Source of the DNA: Streptomyces stelliscabiei
GTDB taxonomy: Bacteria; Actinomycetota; Actinomycetes; Streptomycetales; Streptomycetaceae
Reading direction: 5' to 3'
DNA: 64,000 bases
NCBI RefSeq assembly: GCF_014873495.1
Contig: NZ_JADBGF010000001.1
Coordinates: 10,168,001-10,232,000, forward strand
The notes under the pieces were generated by a model that did no database searches, was not told the origin of the DNA, and was given only the letters and a program-made list of their open reading frames with translations. Within the stretch, counting starts at the first letter, position 1. Every line of letters begins with the position of its first letter. This document shows, in pieces, positions 25,255-33,010 of this stretch. A program made the position numbers and the translations under genes.

Positions 25255-25515
25255 TGGGCGGATCGCCCACGGCCCTGCACCTGCTCCCCGTGGTCGACCC
25301 GATCACCTACGCAGCGGCAGATGAACCGGCAGTACACCGTGCAGGAGTGTCGCCACAAGTTCGCCCGGGACATTTGCCACGGCAGGCGCGGGTAGATCAT
25401 GCAGGCGTACCGGACGTGGCAGGAAGACCAGCTTGGCGCGCCCGGCCCGGGCCTGAATGCCGCCGTGCTGTGGACGACGCGCTGTCCCGTCGTCCGGGAG
25501 CTGCGGGCGCTGCCT
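25255..25515 (+). pseudogene. Tn3-family transposase (TnpA) C-terminal remnant
   Basis: Across three shifting frames the sequence reads ALHLLPVVDPIT, then RQMNRQYTVQECRHKFARDI CHGRRG, then QAYRTWQEDQLGAPGPGLNA and AVLWTTR. This is the highly conserved C-terminal end of Tn3-type TnpA (RQLNRQLTVQESRH...GKRG...Y...ED-LGALGLVLN). At least two frameshifts and one stop make it dead. It abuts the truncated ALDH, so the transposon or a deletion next to it removed the ALDH 3' half. Confidence 0.7.
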
Positions 25516-25713
25516 GCGGAAGAGTTGCTGGCGGCCGGGGCGCGGCGGCAGCGGACGGCTGCCGTTGGCCCCAGCTTGAGTGCTGGCGGGTCCTGGTGGC
25601 TGTCCACGGAGCGTCTACTCTCCGCTTGTCCCGATGGCTGGCCAGCCATCTACGGGGATGGCCAGCCGCCGTGGAACGTCGGTCCGTCGGTCGTGGTGCC
25701 GGGACAAGGGCTT

Positions 25714-26385
25714 CTACAGGGCGCTGACCGTCCGCAGCACGGGGGCCAGTTGGGAGCGGATGGTGCCGGCGTGGGGCTGGAGGGAGCCGTCGAAGGCTGC
25801 GGAGCCGATGGTGAAGGCGTCGGCTCCGGCCGCCGCTATGGCCCGGATCTGGTCGTCGCCGGTGATGGAACCGGCGACGACCAGACGACCGGTGGTTGCG
25901 GCGCGGGCGGCGCGGACCAGGTCGAGCGGCTCGGCGTCGGTGGCGCGGTAGGCCAGCAGGTCGACTCCGGCGCAGCCTTCGGTTTCGGCGCGCCGGCAGT
26001 CCGCGGCGATGCGTTCCGGGTCGCCGGCCAGGCGGGTGGGGTGGCCGATCGGCTGGCCGGCGAACGGCAGGTAGGCGATGCGGGTGCCGTTCAGGAGGCC
26101 AAGGGTCTCCTTGGTCCAGGTGCCGCCCATGAGCCAGTCGACACCGAGATCGACCGCCGTGCGCACTGAGTTGAGGGCCTGTTCACGGTTGGTGCTGACG
26201 ACTTCGAGGTAGGTGGTGGCGCCGGAGTCTCTGAGGCGGGTGTGGAGCTGGGTGAGGGTGTCGCGGTCGACGCCGACGTCCTTGAAGCCGATGTGGGTGA
26301 TGCCAAGGTCCTTGACGGTGTCGAGGACGTCGAGGCAGTCAGTGACGGTGCGGTCGTCGCGGGTGAGCATGAAGATGAAGTCCAC
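25714..26385 (-). CDS. Phosphate-binding TIM-barrel protein of the sugar-acid operon
   Basis: A 223-residue single-domain protein with alternating strand/helix pattern and barrel-end motifs: DFIFMLTRDD at the start, THIGFKDVGVD, TTYLEVVSTN, VDWLMGGTWT, RLVVAGSITGDDQI and AGADAFTIGSAAFDG. The last two resemble the phosphate-binding loops of HisA/HisF/HPS-type TIM barrels. I cannot assign a reaction. It follows the PdxA2-like gene by 46 bp in a three-gene operon with a DUF1537 kinase, so it may process the phosphorylated product or an alternative epimer. The frame is intact and the start has AAAGAAAGGCGC upstream. Confidence 0.7.
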   Translation of the reverse strand: MDFIFMLTRDDRTVTDCLDVLDTVKDLGITHIGFKDVGVDRDTLTQLHTRLRDSGATTYLEVVSTNREQALNSVRTAVDLGVDWLMGGTWTKETLGLLNGTRIAYLPFAGQPIGHPTRLAGDPERIAADCRRAETEGCAGVDLLAYRATDAEPLDLVRAARAATTGRLVVAGSITGDDQIRAIAAAGADAFTIGSAAFDGSLQPHAGTIRSQLAPVLRTVSAL

Positions 26386-26431
26386 GGTCGTGCGCCTTTC
26401 TTTGAGTACGGCCGAGTGGGGTGCGGCGGGA

Positions 26432-27415
26432 TCAGGGGTGGCCGGGTGCCGACAGGTCGTCGGCCTGGCGCAGCGCGGTGAGCAGGCTGGTGTGGTCGGC
26501 CATGCCGAGGCCGGTGATGTCGAAGGCCGTGCCGTGGTCGACGCTGGTGCGGACGAACGGCAGGCCGATGGTGATGTTGACGCCGTGTTCGATGCCGAGG
26601 TACTTGACGGGGATCAGACCCTGATCGTGGTACTGGGCGACGACGACGTCGAAGTGCCCGGCGCGTGCCTTCATGAAGACGGTGTCGGCCGGCCAGGGAC
26701 CGCTGGCCTGGATACCCTCCCGCTGGGCCAGCTCGATGGCGGGGGCGATGACGTCGAGGTCCTCGCGCCCGAACAGGCCGTTCTCGCCGGCATGCGGGTT
26801 GAGGCCGGCGACCGCGATGCGCGGGGCGGCCAGGCCGCCCCGCTGGAGAGTGCGGTGGGTGAGGCGGATGATGTCCAATTCGCGGTCGGTGGTGATCGCG
26901 TCGAGTGCGGTGCGCAGGGACTGGTGGACGGTGACCAGGACGGTGCGCACTTCGTCGTTGGCCATCATCATGGCGTAGTCGGTGGTGCCGGACAGGTCGG
27001 CGAGGATCTCGGTGTGGCCGGGGTAGGGCACGCCGGCGAGGCGCAGGGCTTCTTTGTTGATCGGGGCGGTCACCACGGCCCGTATGTCGTTGTCGAGGGC
27101 GAGTTGGATGGCGCGCCTCACATAGGTGTAGGAGGCGGCGCCGGCGCGGGCGTCCAACGCCCCCAGGGGGAGGTCGTCGGGAAGATCACTCTCGGCCAGG
27201 ACGTCCACAGTCCCCGGGGCGTGGGTGGCCTGGTCGAGGGAACTGATGGCGCGGATGGTCAGCCCCGTGCCGGCGACGAGGTCGGCTCGGGTGAGGACGC
27301 CGGGGTCGCCGATGACGACGACGGGAACGGTACGGCGCGGGTCGGCGCAGGTCCTGAGGGTGATTTCCGGGCCGATGCCGCAAGGGTCGCCCATGGTGAT
27401 GGCGATCGGGGTCAC
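26432..27415 (-). CDS. pdxA2: PdxA2-like 4-phospho-D-threonate/erythronate dehydrogenase
   Basis: A protein of about 327 residues of the PdxA family. It opens with PIAITMGDPCGIGPEITLR; AVVTAPINKEALRLAG, PGHTEILADL and the metal/substrate histidines in GLNPHAGENGLFG and VVAQYHDQGLIPVKYL are intact, ending near GTAFDITGLG. PdxA2 enzymes paired with DUF1537 kinases oxidise and decarboxylate 4-phospho-D-threonate or 4-phospho-D-erythronate to dihydroxyacetone phosphate. The GTG at 27415 is chosen because it overlaps the kinase stop (GTGA) and has GAGGAGAG upstream; the longer open frame adds 18 unlikely residues. Confidence 0.88.
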   Translation of the reverse strand: MTPIAITMGDPCGIGPEITLRTCADPRRTVPVVVIGDPGVLTRADLVAGTGLTIRAISSLDQATHAPGTVDVLAESDLPDDLPLGALDARAGAASYTYVRRAIQLALDNDIRAVVTAPINKEALRLAGVPYPGHTEILADLSGTTDYAMMMANDEVRTVLVTVHQSLRTALDAITTDRELDIIRLTHRTLQRGGLAAPRIAVAGLNPHAGENGLFGREDLDVIAPAIELAQREGIQASGPWPADTVFMKARAGHFDVVVAQYHDQGLIPVKYLGIEHGVNITIGLPFVRTSVDHGTAFDITGLGMADHTSLLTALRQADDLSAPGHP

Positions 27416-28617
27416 GTGTTCTCTCCTCGTTCGAGGGTGTGTGTGAGGGGGTGTCTGGCGAGGTGGCACAGGCGCAGGAGCGCGGCGTCGTCGCCGAAGC
27501 CTCCGGCCTTGACCAGTACGGGCAGCGGGTAGCGACCGAGGAGCGTGCCGCGGGCGCTACCGGGTTCGGGTTCGTCGATCAGGGCGATGCCCGTGGCGCC
27601 GAGGGCGTGGAACACCGTCGCGGCGGTCTCTCCGCCAGTGATCAGGAGGGTGTCGGCGGCGTTCTCGTCGACCAGCAGGCGGACGGTGGTGGCCAGCGAC
27701 GCGGCGAGGGCCTGTGCGGTGGCGGCGTCGTGGCGCTCGTCCGGGGTCCGCAAAGTGAGCACCTCGGAGGTGAGACGGCGCGCTGCGACGAGCGACTTTC
27801 CCGGATCCTCGGTGACACGGATTCCGTCGGCATCCCCCCGGGCGTGAAGGGCGGCCAGCTGACGTCGGCTGACCGGGTTGGCACTGCCGACGACCACCAA
27901 AGGACGCCGGGCCGGCCGCACGGACGGCGTGGGCTGAGCGGCCTGACGCGCGCAGCGGCGGGCCAGGGCCGCGGCGAGCCCTGGGGAGCCGACCCACAGC
28001 ACCTGGTCAAGCCCGGGCACGGCTCGCACGAACCGGTTCAGTTCCTCGTCCGTCGCAGCCGAGCAGATGAACAGGCCGCCGTCGGCGATCAGACGGGGCA
28101 ACTCATCGGCCTCGTCCGGCCCGACCCGCACGGCCTCCGGGAGCAGCACCGCCAGGTCCGCGCAGCTGACCGGATGCACCGGATCATGCGCGAAGTCGCT
28201 CTCGTCCACCGGCACGCCGTGCACATACTGCACCCCACCCACCGTCACCCGCCCCTGCGCCGGAAAGGCAGGGGCGACGACCACCGCCCGCCGCCCCGAT
28301 CCGGCCTGCGCAGCCCGGACCTCGGCGGCGACGTGGCCTCGAAGGGTGGAGTCCACTGTCTTCAGCAGCAGGTCACAGCCTGCGAACGCCGATGCCGTGT
28401 GGCGCGTACGGTCTACGGCTTCGGTTTCCTGCAGCAGCCGGGTGCCGAGGTCGATGGCGGTCACGCCCGGGGTGTGCCGGTCGGCGGTGGCCGGTGCACC
28501 GAACAGGATCCGGGCCTCGTGGCCGGTTCGGCGAAACGGTGCCGCACCGTCCCCGGCACTGGTGAGGTCATCCGCCAGAACGGCGATGCTCGGTAGGGTG
28601 CTGCGTAGCGGGGGCAT
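27412..28617 (-). CDS. dtnK: Four-carbon acid sugar kinase (DUF1537 family)
   Basis: A protein of about 401 residues with the DUF1537 N-terminal motif SIAVLADDLTSAGDGAAPF, the middle LLLKTVDSTLRGHVAAEV and AFPAQGRVTVGG, and the C-terminal nucleotide-binding LLITGGETAATVFHALG and VLVKAGGFGDDAALL. These kinases phosphorylate D-threonate, D-erythronate or similar C4 acids. The ATG at 28617 is preferred over a TTG at 28656: it has AGAGGCGGG upstream and the predicted promoter would place the TTG at the transcript start. First gene of the operon kinase > PdxA2 > TIM barrel, divergent from LysR. Confidence 0.85.
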   Translation of the reverse strand: MPPLRSTLPSIAVLADDLTSAGDGAAPFRRTGHEARILFGAPATADRHTPGVTAIDLGTRLLQETEAVDRTRHTASAFAGCDLLLKTVDSTLRGHVAAEVRAAQAGSGRRAVVVAPAFPAQGRVTVGGVQYVHGVPVDESDFAHDPVHPVSCADLAVLLPEAVRVGPDEADELPRLIADGGLFICSAATDEELNRFVRAVPGLDQVLWVGSPGLAAALARRCARQAAQPTPSVRPARRPLVVVGSANPVSRRQLAALHARGDADGIRVTEDPGKSLVAARRLTSEVLTLRTPDERHDAATAQALAASLATTVRLLVDENAADTLLITGGETAATVFHALGATGIALIDEPEPGSARGTLLGRYPLPVLVKAGGFGDDAALLRLCHLARHPLTHTLERGENT

Positions 28618-28960
28618 GGCCCGCCTCTCGATTTCGTCGGCTTCCCGGTGACGCAATCAATAGTGAGGCCGCCAAAACTGCTGGACAAACGATTCATTCT
28701 CACGGCTGGTGTGAGTAAAGTTCACGCATGCGCTGGCCCGACCTTCCCCCGCTCAACACCCTGCTTCCCTTCGAAGCCGCCGTGCGCCACGCGAGCATGA
28801 CCAACGCCGCCCACGAGCTCCACGTCACGCATGGCGCGGTCAGCCGCCAGATCCAGAACCTCGAACGAGCCATGGGCATGACCCTCTTCGAGCGCGGCAC
28901 ACGTACGCTGCGCCCCACTCCTGAGGCACGGCAGCTCGCAGCCGCAGTCCGGGATGCCCT
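28570..28960. repeat. Right arm of the inverted repeat (intact lysR/dtnK control region)
   Basis: Intact counterpart of the decayed segment at 18960-19350 in inverted orientation, covering the beginnings of the kinase and lysR genes and the region between them. Similarity is highest over the promoter and HTH-coding parts. Confidence 0.75.
28618..28727. promoter_or_regulatory. Divergent dtnK/lysR promoter region with LysR-type box
   Basis: For the kinase operon (minus strand), TTGTCC (complement of 28683-28688) and CACTAT (complement of 28660-28665) are 17 bp apart. Between this promoter and the lysR ATG lies TCTCAC-N7-GTGAGT (about 28698-28716), an interrupted palindrome of LysR-box type, just upstream of the kinase -35 and overlapping the lysR leader. 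That fits activation of the operon and autoregulation. Confidence 0.5.
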
Positions 28961-29624
28961 CGACCAGATCGATACCGCCGCCCGGCTAATCTCCAGGCGC
29001 CCGGTCACCGGGCCGCTCACCCTCTCCTGCGAACCGACCCTCCTGATGCGCTGGCTCATCCCCCGCCTACCCGACCTGAAAGCACAGGCTCCGGACCTCG
29101 ACCTCCACCTGTCCGCAGGCGGCGGCCCCCTCCACCTCGAACGCGACAACATCGACCTCGCGATCCGCCGCGACGACTTCCCCTTCCCACCGGAGATGAC
29201 CCGCACCTACCTGTTCGCCGAACGGATCGGGCCGGTCTGCCGCTTTGACCTCGCGCCCGGCGTCACCACCGCCGACGGCATCGCGGCGGACGTTCTCCTC
29301 CACACCGCTACCAGGCGCCGAGCCTGGGACGACTGGCGAAGTGCCACCGGAATGGCGGCCCTATCCAGCTCGGAGCAGACGTTCGAACACTTCTACCTGA
29401 CCCTGAAGGCCGCCTCAGCAGGCATCGGCACCGCCATCGGCCCCTACGCCCTCGTCCACGACGACCTGGTACAAGGACAACTCGCCGCGCCCCACGGCTT
29501 CGTCCCCGACGGAACCGGCTACTACCTCCTCAGCCGCCGGCCACCCGAGGACGACGCACGGATCTCCGTCCTGCTCTCATGGCTACGGACCCAGGCGGCA
29601 CAACTCGGCGACGGCAACCCGTGA
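28728..29624 (+). CDS. LysR-family regulator (GcvA-like)
   Basis: A 298-residue LysR regulator. The N-terminal winged HTH reads PPLNTLLPFEAAVRHASMTN, AAHELHVTHGAVSRQIQNLE and FERGTRTLRPTPEARQLAAA; the C-terminal periplasmic-binding-like sensor starts near residue 90 (GPLTLSCEPTLLMRWLIPRL). PLNTL...FEAA...H-VTHGAVSRQI is typical of the GcvA subgroup. Divergent from the sugar-acid operon and probably its activator. A decayed second copy lies at 18960. No terminator hairpin is obvious after the stop. Confidence 0.9.
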   Translation: MRWPDLPPLNTLLPFEAAVRHASMTNAAHELHVTHGAVSRQIQNLERAMGMTLFERGTRTLRPTPEARQLAAAVRDALDQIDTAARLISRRPVTGPLTLSCEPTLLMRWLIPRLPDLKAQAPDLDLHLSAGGGPLHLERDNIDLAIRRDDFPFPPEMTRTYLFAERIGPVCRFDLAPGVTTADGIAADVLLHTATRRRAWDDWRSATGMAALSSSEQTFEHFYLTLKAASAGIGTAIGPYALVHDDLVQGQLAAPHGFVPDGTGYYLLSRRPPEDDARISVLLSWLRTQAAQLGDGNP

Positions 29625-29839
29625 ACTCCTTGGGATCAACGTCGTTCGCCGGAGAAGCCGACCGTCAAGTCCAAGCGGTGACACGGTGGCTCGGGCACGT
29701 CGATGCCGTGTGCGGGGCAGGCAGTCGGCGACTCAGGCCAAGGAACGCGGCGTCGAAATGCTCAGCCATCCAGGCGCCGGCTGCATGAAGGATGTGGTGC
29801 TCGGCGAGCTTGTCACCGAAACTTGATCAGTAGGGCGCC

Positions 29840-29990
29840 GTGCTCGCACAGGGGCCGTGCAGGCCCGGCCGGGACGCCTCCTTGGCGACGGCCACCGCGC
29901 GGCCCACGTCCGAGGCGTCGGATGCGGGTACCCGGCCGATGATCTCGCGGCGGCCGGGTTCTCCACCTCGGCCCATTCGCCGGAGTCCGC
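29840..29990 (-). pseudogene. Aldehyde dehydrogenase N-terminal fragment
   Basis: On the minus strand, EWAEVENPA is followed, one frame over, by EIIGRVPASDASDVGRAVAV and AKEAS, the standard ALDH opening (VENPATGEIIGRVP-SDASDV--AV). It is about 45 residues with a frameshift and no continuation. A third ALDH relic in this window; not obviously derived from either of the others. Confidence 0.5.
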
Positions 29991-30039
29991 GGGCCCGCGC
30001 CGGTGTTGCGGCTCTCCTGGAAGTGAGCAGCCCCTAGTA

Positions 30040-30617
30040 GTGCTTGGTCAGGTGGGTATCGGTTCTGGCATGTTGCGGTGACAGGTGGGGCAGGGGCCGG
30101 TCCAGACCGCGAGGAGTAGCTGCAGTTCGCGGGCGACCTTGTAGAGGCTCAGGCCGGCGCCGTCCCTTTTGGGGACCGGGTGATGCGCTGGAGGGTGCAG
30201 AAGGCGTGTGCGACGGAGACGAGGGTGACGTGGTGGTGCCAGCCTCGCCAGGTGCGGCCTTCGAAGTGGGCCAGGCCCAGGGACCTGCTTCATCTCGCGG
30301 TAGTCGTGCTCGATGCGCCAGCGTAGTTTCACGGTTCGCACCAGGGTGGCCAGTGGGGTGTCGGCGGGCAGGTTGGACAGCCAGAACTGGACAGGTTCGG
30401 GCTGGCCGGCGGGCCATTCGGCCAGCAGCCAGCAGACGGGAAGCTCCGGGCCGCCGCAGGCTTTGCGGATCTCGCGTCCGGCGGGCCGCACGCGCAGGAC
30501 CACGAAGCGGGAGTACATGCGCTTCACTCCGCTGCGGCCGCTGCCCGGGCGGGAGCCTTCCCGCCACTGCACCGGCCGGGCTGTCTGCTTGCCGGCCTCG
30601 ATGACTGTGGGCTTCAC
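30040..30617 (-). pseudogene. IS701-family transposase, C-terminal half, frameshifted
   Basis: The minus-strand frame begins at 30617 with KPTVIEAGKQTARPVQWREG and SGRSGVKRMYSRFVVLRVRP, then PVCWLLAEWPAGQPEP, FWLSNLPADTPLATLVRTVK and LRWRIEHDYREMKQ. This is the C-terminal half of IS701-type DDE transposases with the YREMK motif. A one-base shift near 30285 ruins the rest, although other frames still show traces to about 30170. N-terminal half absent. Confidence 0.75.
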
Positions 30618-30681
30618 GAGCCTTGGCCGGCGCCGTCCACGACGTCCGGGCCGCGCGCGAGCACGGCATCATCGAGGCGTG

Positions 30682-30801
30682 GACGACACCGGCCGCGCGG
30701 TGCCCGGCCAGATCGACGACGGCGAAGCCCGCCTCGCCTACGTCGCCGTCACCCGCACCCGCCACCGCCTTGACATCGGAGGCCTGTCCTGGATCGACGA
30801 T
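30682..30801 (+). pseudogene. UvrD/Rep-type helicase C-terminal fragment
   Basis: The plus-strand frame reads GQIDDGEARLAYVAVTRTRH and RLDIGGLSWIDDHPA. EARLAYVAVTRARH is the conserved motif VI region of UvrD-like superfamily 1 helicases, and the following text suits the C-terminal end. Nothing else of the enzyme remains; the upstream neighbour is the transposase fragment. Confidence 0.5.
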
Positions 30802-31034
30802 CACCCAGCCGCATCCCTGACCTGCACAAAGGGGCCAGGGAACTGGCGGCGCGCCCACATTCGGACTGATGCCTCGTACGCGTCACCGCCTCCTCTACCT
30901 TCGGCCGAGACGGAGGAAGCGGTGATCAGGAAACGCCAGGACATCAGCGCGCTCATTCCGCGCCGTTCCGCGCAACTGAACGACAGCCGCAACCGACGGA
31001 CCTCGTTACGGAGGTCAGGCTCAAGGACGTCCTG

Positions 31035-31553
31035 ATGGAGGTTACGGTCAACGTGCGTACACCAGTCTTCGAACTCCATATCCGGCCCATGTTCCGCGCC
31101 ACCGATCGCGACCATATGAGTGACGCGTTCGACCTCTGGGACTATGACGCCGTCGTCGCCCAAGCCGATGACATCCTCGGCCGCCTGAAAAGCAACATGC
31201 CGCCTGGCAGCCACGGCGGACTGTGGCCAGAGGAGTGGATCGAGCTCTTTACACGCTGGAAGGACGGCCCCCGCAAGCGGCTCGAACTCGGCGCGGCGAC
31301 GTACACCTTCGACCAGACGGCCACCTCGGTGACCATCAAGGCAGCCGGCACCCTTCCTGCCGCGGGCAGCAAAGCCTGGCTGCAACTCGACAGCGAGACG
31401 GACACGGCGAAGACCTACGTCCTGTACGTGGAACAGCCGGACGTCCCGGTGACAGGTACGCCGCCCGCTTTCAACGCCAAGGAGCGCTACAGCGCCACGG
31501 ACACCCGCTCCGTCTTCGTCCGTGACGCGACGGGTGTCCAGCAACTGCACTGA
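31035..31553 (+). CDS. Uncharacterised protein paired with VioB-like gene
   Basis: A 172-residue protein, MEVTVNVRTPVFELHIRPMF at the start, with DHMSDAFDLWDYDAVVAQAD and PPGSHGGLWPEEWIELFTRW, and a beta-rich C-terminal half (ATYTFDQTATSVTIKAAGTL, KTYVLYVEQPDVPV). I do not recognise the family. There is no signal peptide or membrane segment. AAGGACG precedes the ATG. It lies 45 bp upstream of a ferritin-fold VioB-like gene on the same strand and is probably co-expressed. Codon use is typical coding GC3, so the gene appears real despite surrounding debris. Confidence 0.65.
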   Translation: MEVTVNVRTPVFELHIRPMFRATDRDHMSDAFDLWDYDAVVAQADDILGRLKSNMPPGSHGGLWPEEWIELFTRWKDGPRKRLELGAATYTFDQTATSVTIKAAGTLPAAGSKAWLQLDSETDTAKTYVLYVEQPDVPVTGTPPAFNAKERYSATDTRSVFVRDATGVQQLH

Positions 31554-31598
31554 AGCGGCCATCCGCTGTGATGCGACCGCGATGGGAAGGAGTCTCCC

Positions 31599-32675
31599 TT
31601 GACCCAAGCTCTCGCCTATGAGGGCAAGGCAATCGTCGCCTTGATGGGCCAGCCCGAACCGCAGCGAAATCACCGGTGGTTGCAGGACGCCCTGCAACTA
31701 GCGGTCATGCTGGAGCTCGCGACCATCCCTCCGTATCTGTGCGGACTGTGGTCGATCAAGGACCCGGAGAAGGACAAGGCCGTCCACGACGCCATCTTGG
31801 CGATCGTCATGGACGAGATGTCCCACATGGGGTTGGCATGCAACATGCTCACCACCATCGGCGGGTCCCCGCGCATCGCAGACCCCGATCTGGTTCCGAA
31901 GTATCCTGGTCCGCTGCCCGGGGGGGTACGGCCCAAGCTCTCCGTGTTCCTCAGCGGTCTGAGCCGCGCTTCCGTCGACATGTACTGCCAGATCGAACGG
32001 CCCGAGGATCCCGTCGCCGAATTCGAGGAACCCAGTACGTCGATCGGGGCCTTCTACAGCGCTGTCCGGCAAGCATTCAAACAGAACGCCGACCTGATCA
32101 AAGGCCACAGACAGGTCGAGAGGGAGATGACGAACGCCCACGGCATGGGAAACAGCCTCGTCCCGCTCTCCACACCGAAGTCCGTGGACAACGCCATCCA
32201 GGTCATCATGGAACAGGGCGAGGGAAGCCACAGCTCACCCAGGAACCGCTACTTCGGCAGGGAGGGCGAACTCGCCCACTACTACGAGTTCCGCCAGATC
32301 CTGCAGGGCAAGAAGCTGGTCGAGGTGCCGACGGCTCCCGAGGGGTGGGCCTACCAAGGCGATCCCATCGTGATGCCCGAGGCCCACCGGATGGGGCGCG
32401 TGCCCAAGGGAGGCTGGGCACAGGAGCCGATGCACCGTCCCGACGCCGAGGTGCAGGAACTCCTCACAAAATTCAACCAGCGCTACAGCGAACTGCTGCG
32501 ATGGCTGACGAAGACGTGGCAGACGGACGATCCGCAGGCAGCGAGCGAAGCCTTGGAAGAAGCTGAAGCGAAGATGCGGAGCCTGGCGAGTCCCGCCCGT
32601 TCACTGATGCGCCACGAGCTGCCGGACGGGAGCGGGCAGACATACGGACCCGAGTTCCTGTACATCCCAGCCTGA
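31599..32675 (+). CDS. VioB-like ferritin-fold protein (iminophenyl-pyruvate dimer synthase domain)
   Basis: A 358-residue protein with a ferritin-like domain of the type named after VioB, the violacein/indolocarbazole imine dimerisation enzyme. Diiron-type residues are visible: LELATIPPYLCGLWSI (E39), IVMDEMSHMGLACNML (E73, H76), with PRIADPDLVPKYPGPLPG following and GEGSHSSPRNRYFGREGELA further on. True VioB/RebD are about 1000 residues; this is a stand-alone ferritin-like domain, often annotated as ferritin-like protein without known substrate. No tryptophan-oxidase gene is nearby, so indolocarbazole synthesis is not implied. The TTG at 31599 follows GAAGGAG. The open frame is complete. 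Confidence 0.8.
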   Translation: MTQALAYEGKAIVALMGQPEPQRNHRWLQDALQLAVMLELATIPPYLCGLWSIKDPEKDKAVHDAILAIVMDEMSHMGLACNMLTTIGGSPRIADPDLVPKYPGPLPGGVRPKLSVFLSGLSRASVDMYCQIERPEDPVAEFEEPSTSIGAFYSAVRQAFKQNADLIKGHRQVEREMTNAHGMGNSLVPLSTPKSVDNAIQVIMEQGEGSHSSPRNRYFGREGELAHYYEFRQILQGKKLVEVPTAPEGWAYQGDPIVMPEAHRMGRVPKGGWAQEPMHRPDAEVQELLTKFNQRYSELLRWLTKTWQTDDPQAASEALEEAEAKMRSLASPARSLMRHELPDGSGQTYGPEFLYIPA

Positions 32676-32714
32676 TCGAACACGCGAAGGCTGCCGCTGA
32701 GGTACGGCCTCACG

Positions 32715-32879
32715 GGCGCGGGCGGAGCGGTAGTAATCGAAGCTGCTCAGGAGCAGGGTGTTGTCGTCGGCTACGAGGCGCATGCCGGCCAGTACTGGGG
32801 CGGGCGGGTTGCCGGGGATGGCGTGCAGCGCCCACTGGGCGGCGTCGGCGACCTTGTCGGTGTCGATGGTGAGTTTCAT
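32715..32879 (-). pseudogene. dnaN: DnaN (beta sliding clamp) paralogue, N-terminal fragment
   Basis: The minus-strand frame opens MKLTIDTDKVADAAQWALHA and continues with PVLAGMRLVADDNTLLLSSF and DYYRSARA, matching the first 55 residues of the actinobacterial beta clamp. The rest is missing; after about 32715 the frame carries unrelated sequence to the ferritin-like gene. Extra dnaN-like genes occur on Streptomyces plasmids and chromosome arms, so this may mark a lost plasmid segment. Confidence 0.65.
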
Positions 32880-32917
32880 CCGGTCCTTCGGTCTCGGGTG
32901 GGAGCGTGACAGGGTTC

Positions 32918-32950
32918 GGGCGGGCCGCCCTGGGTGCAGGCGGCCCGCCC
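32918..32950. terminator. Perfect 12-bp hairpin
   Basis: GGGCGGGCCGCC (32918-32929) and GGCGGCCCGCCC (32939-32950) flank a 9-nt loop. It lies upstream of the dnaN fragment and next to the IS1182 remnant; probably a terminator belonging to a gene that has since been deleted. Confidence 0.55.
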
Positions 32951-33010
32951 GGGCCTGTCGGTGCTGGGCCCGCCTGGAGCCGGCCCGGCCCGACCGTTTC
33001 GATACACGCC

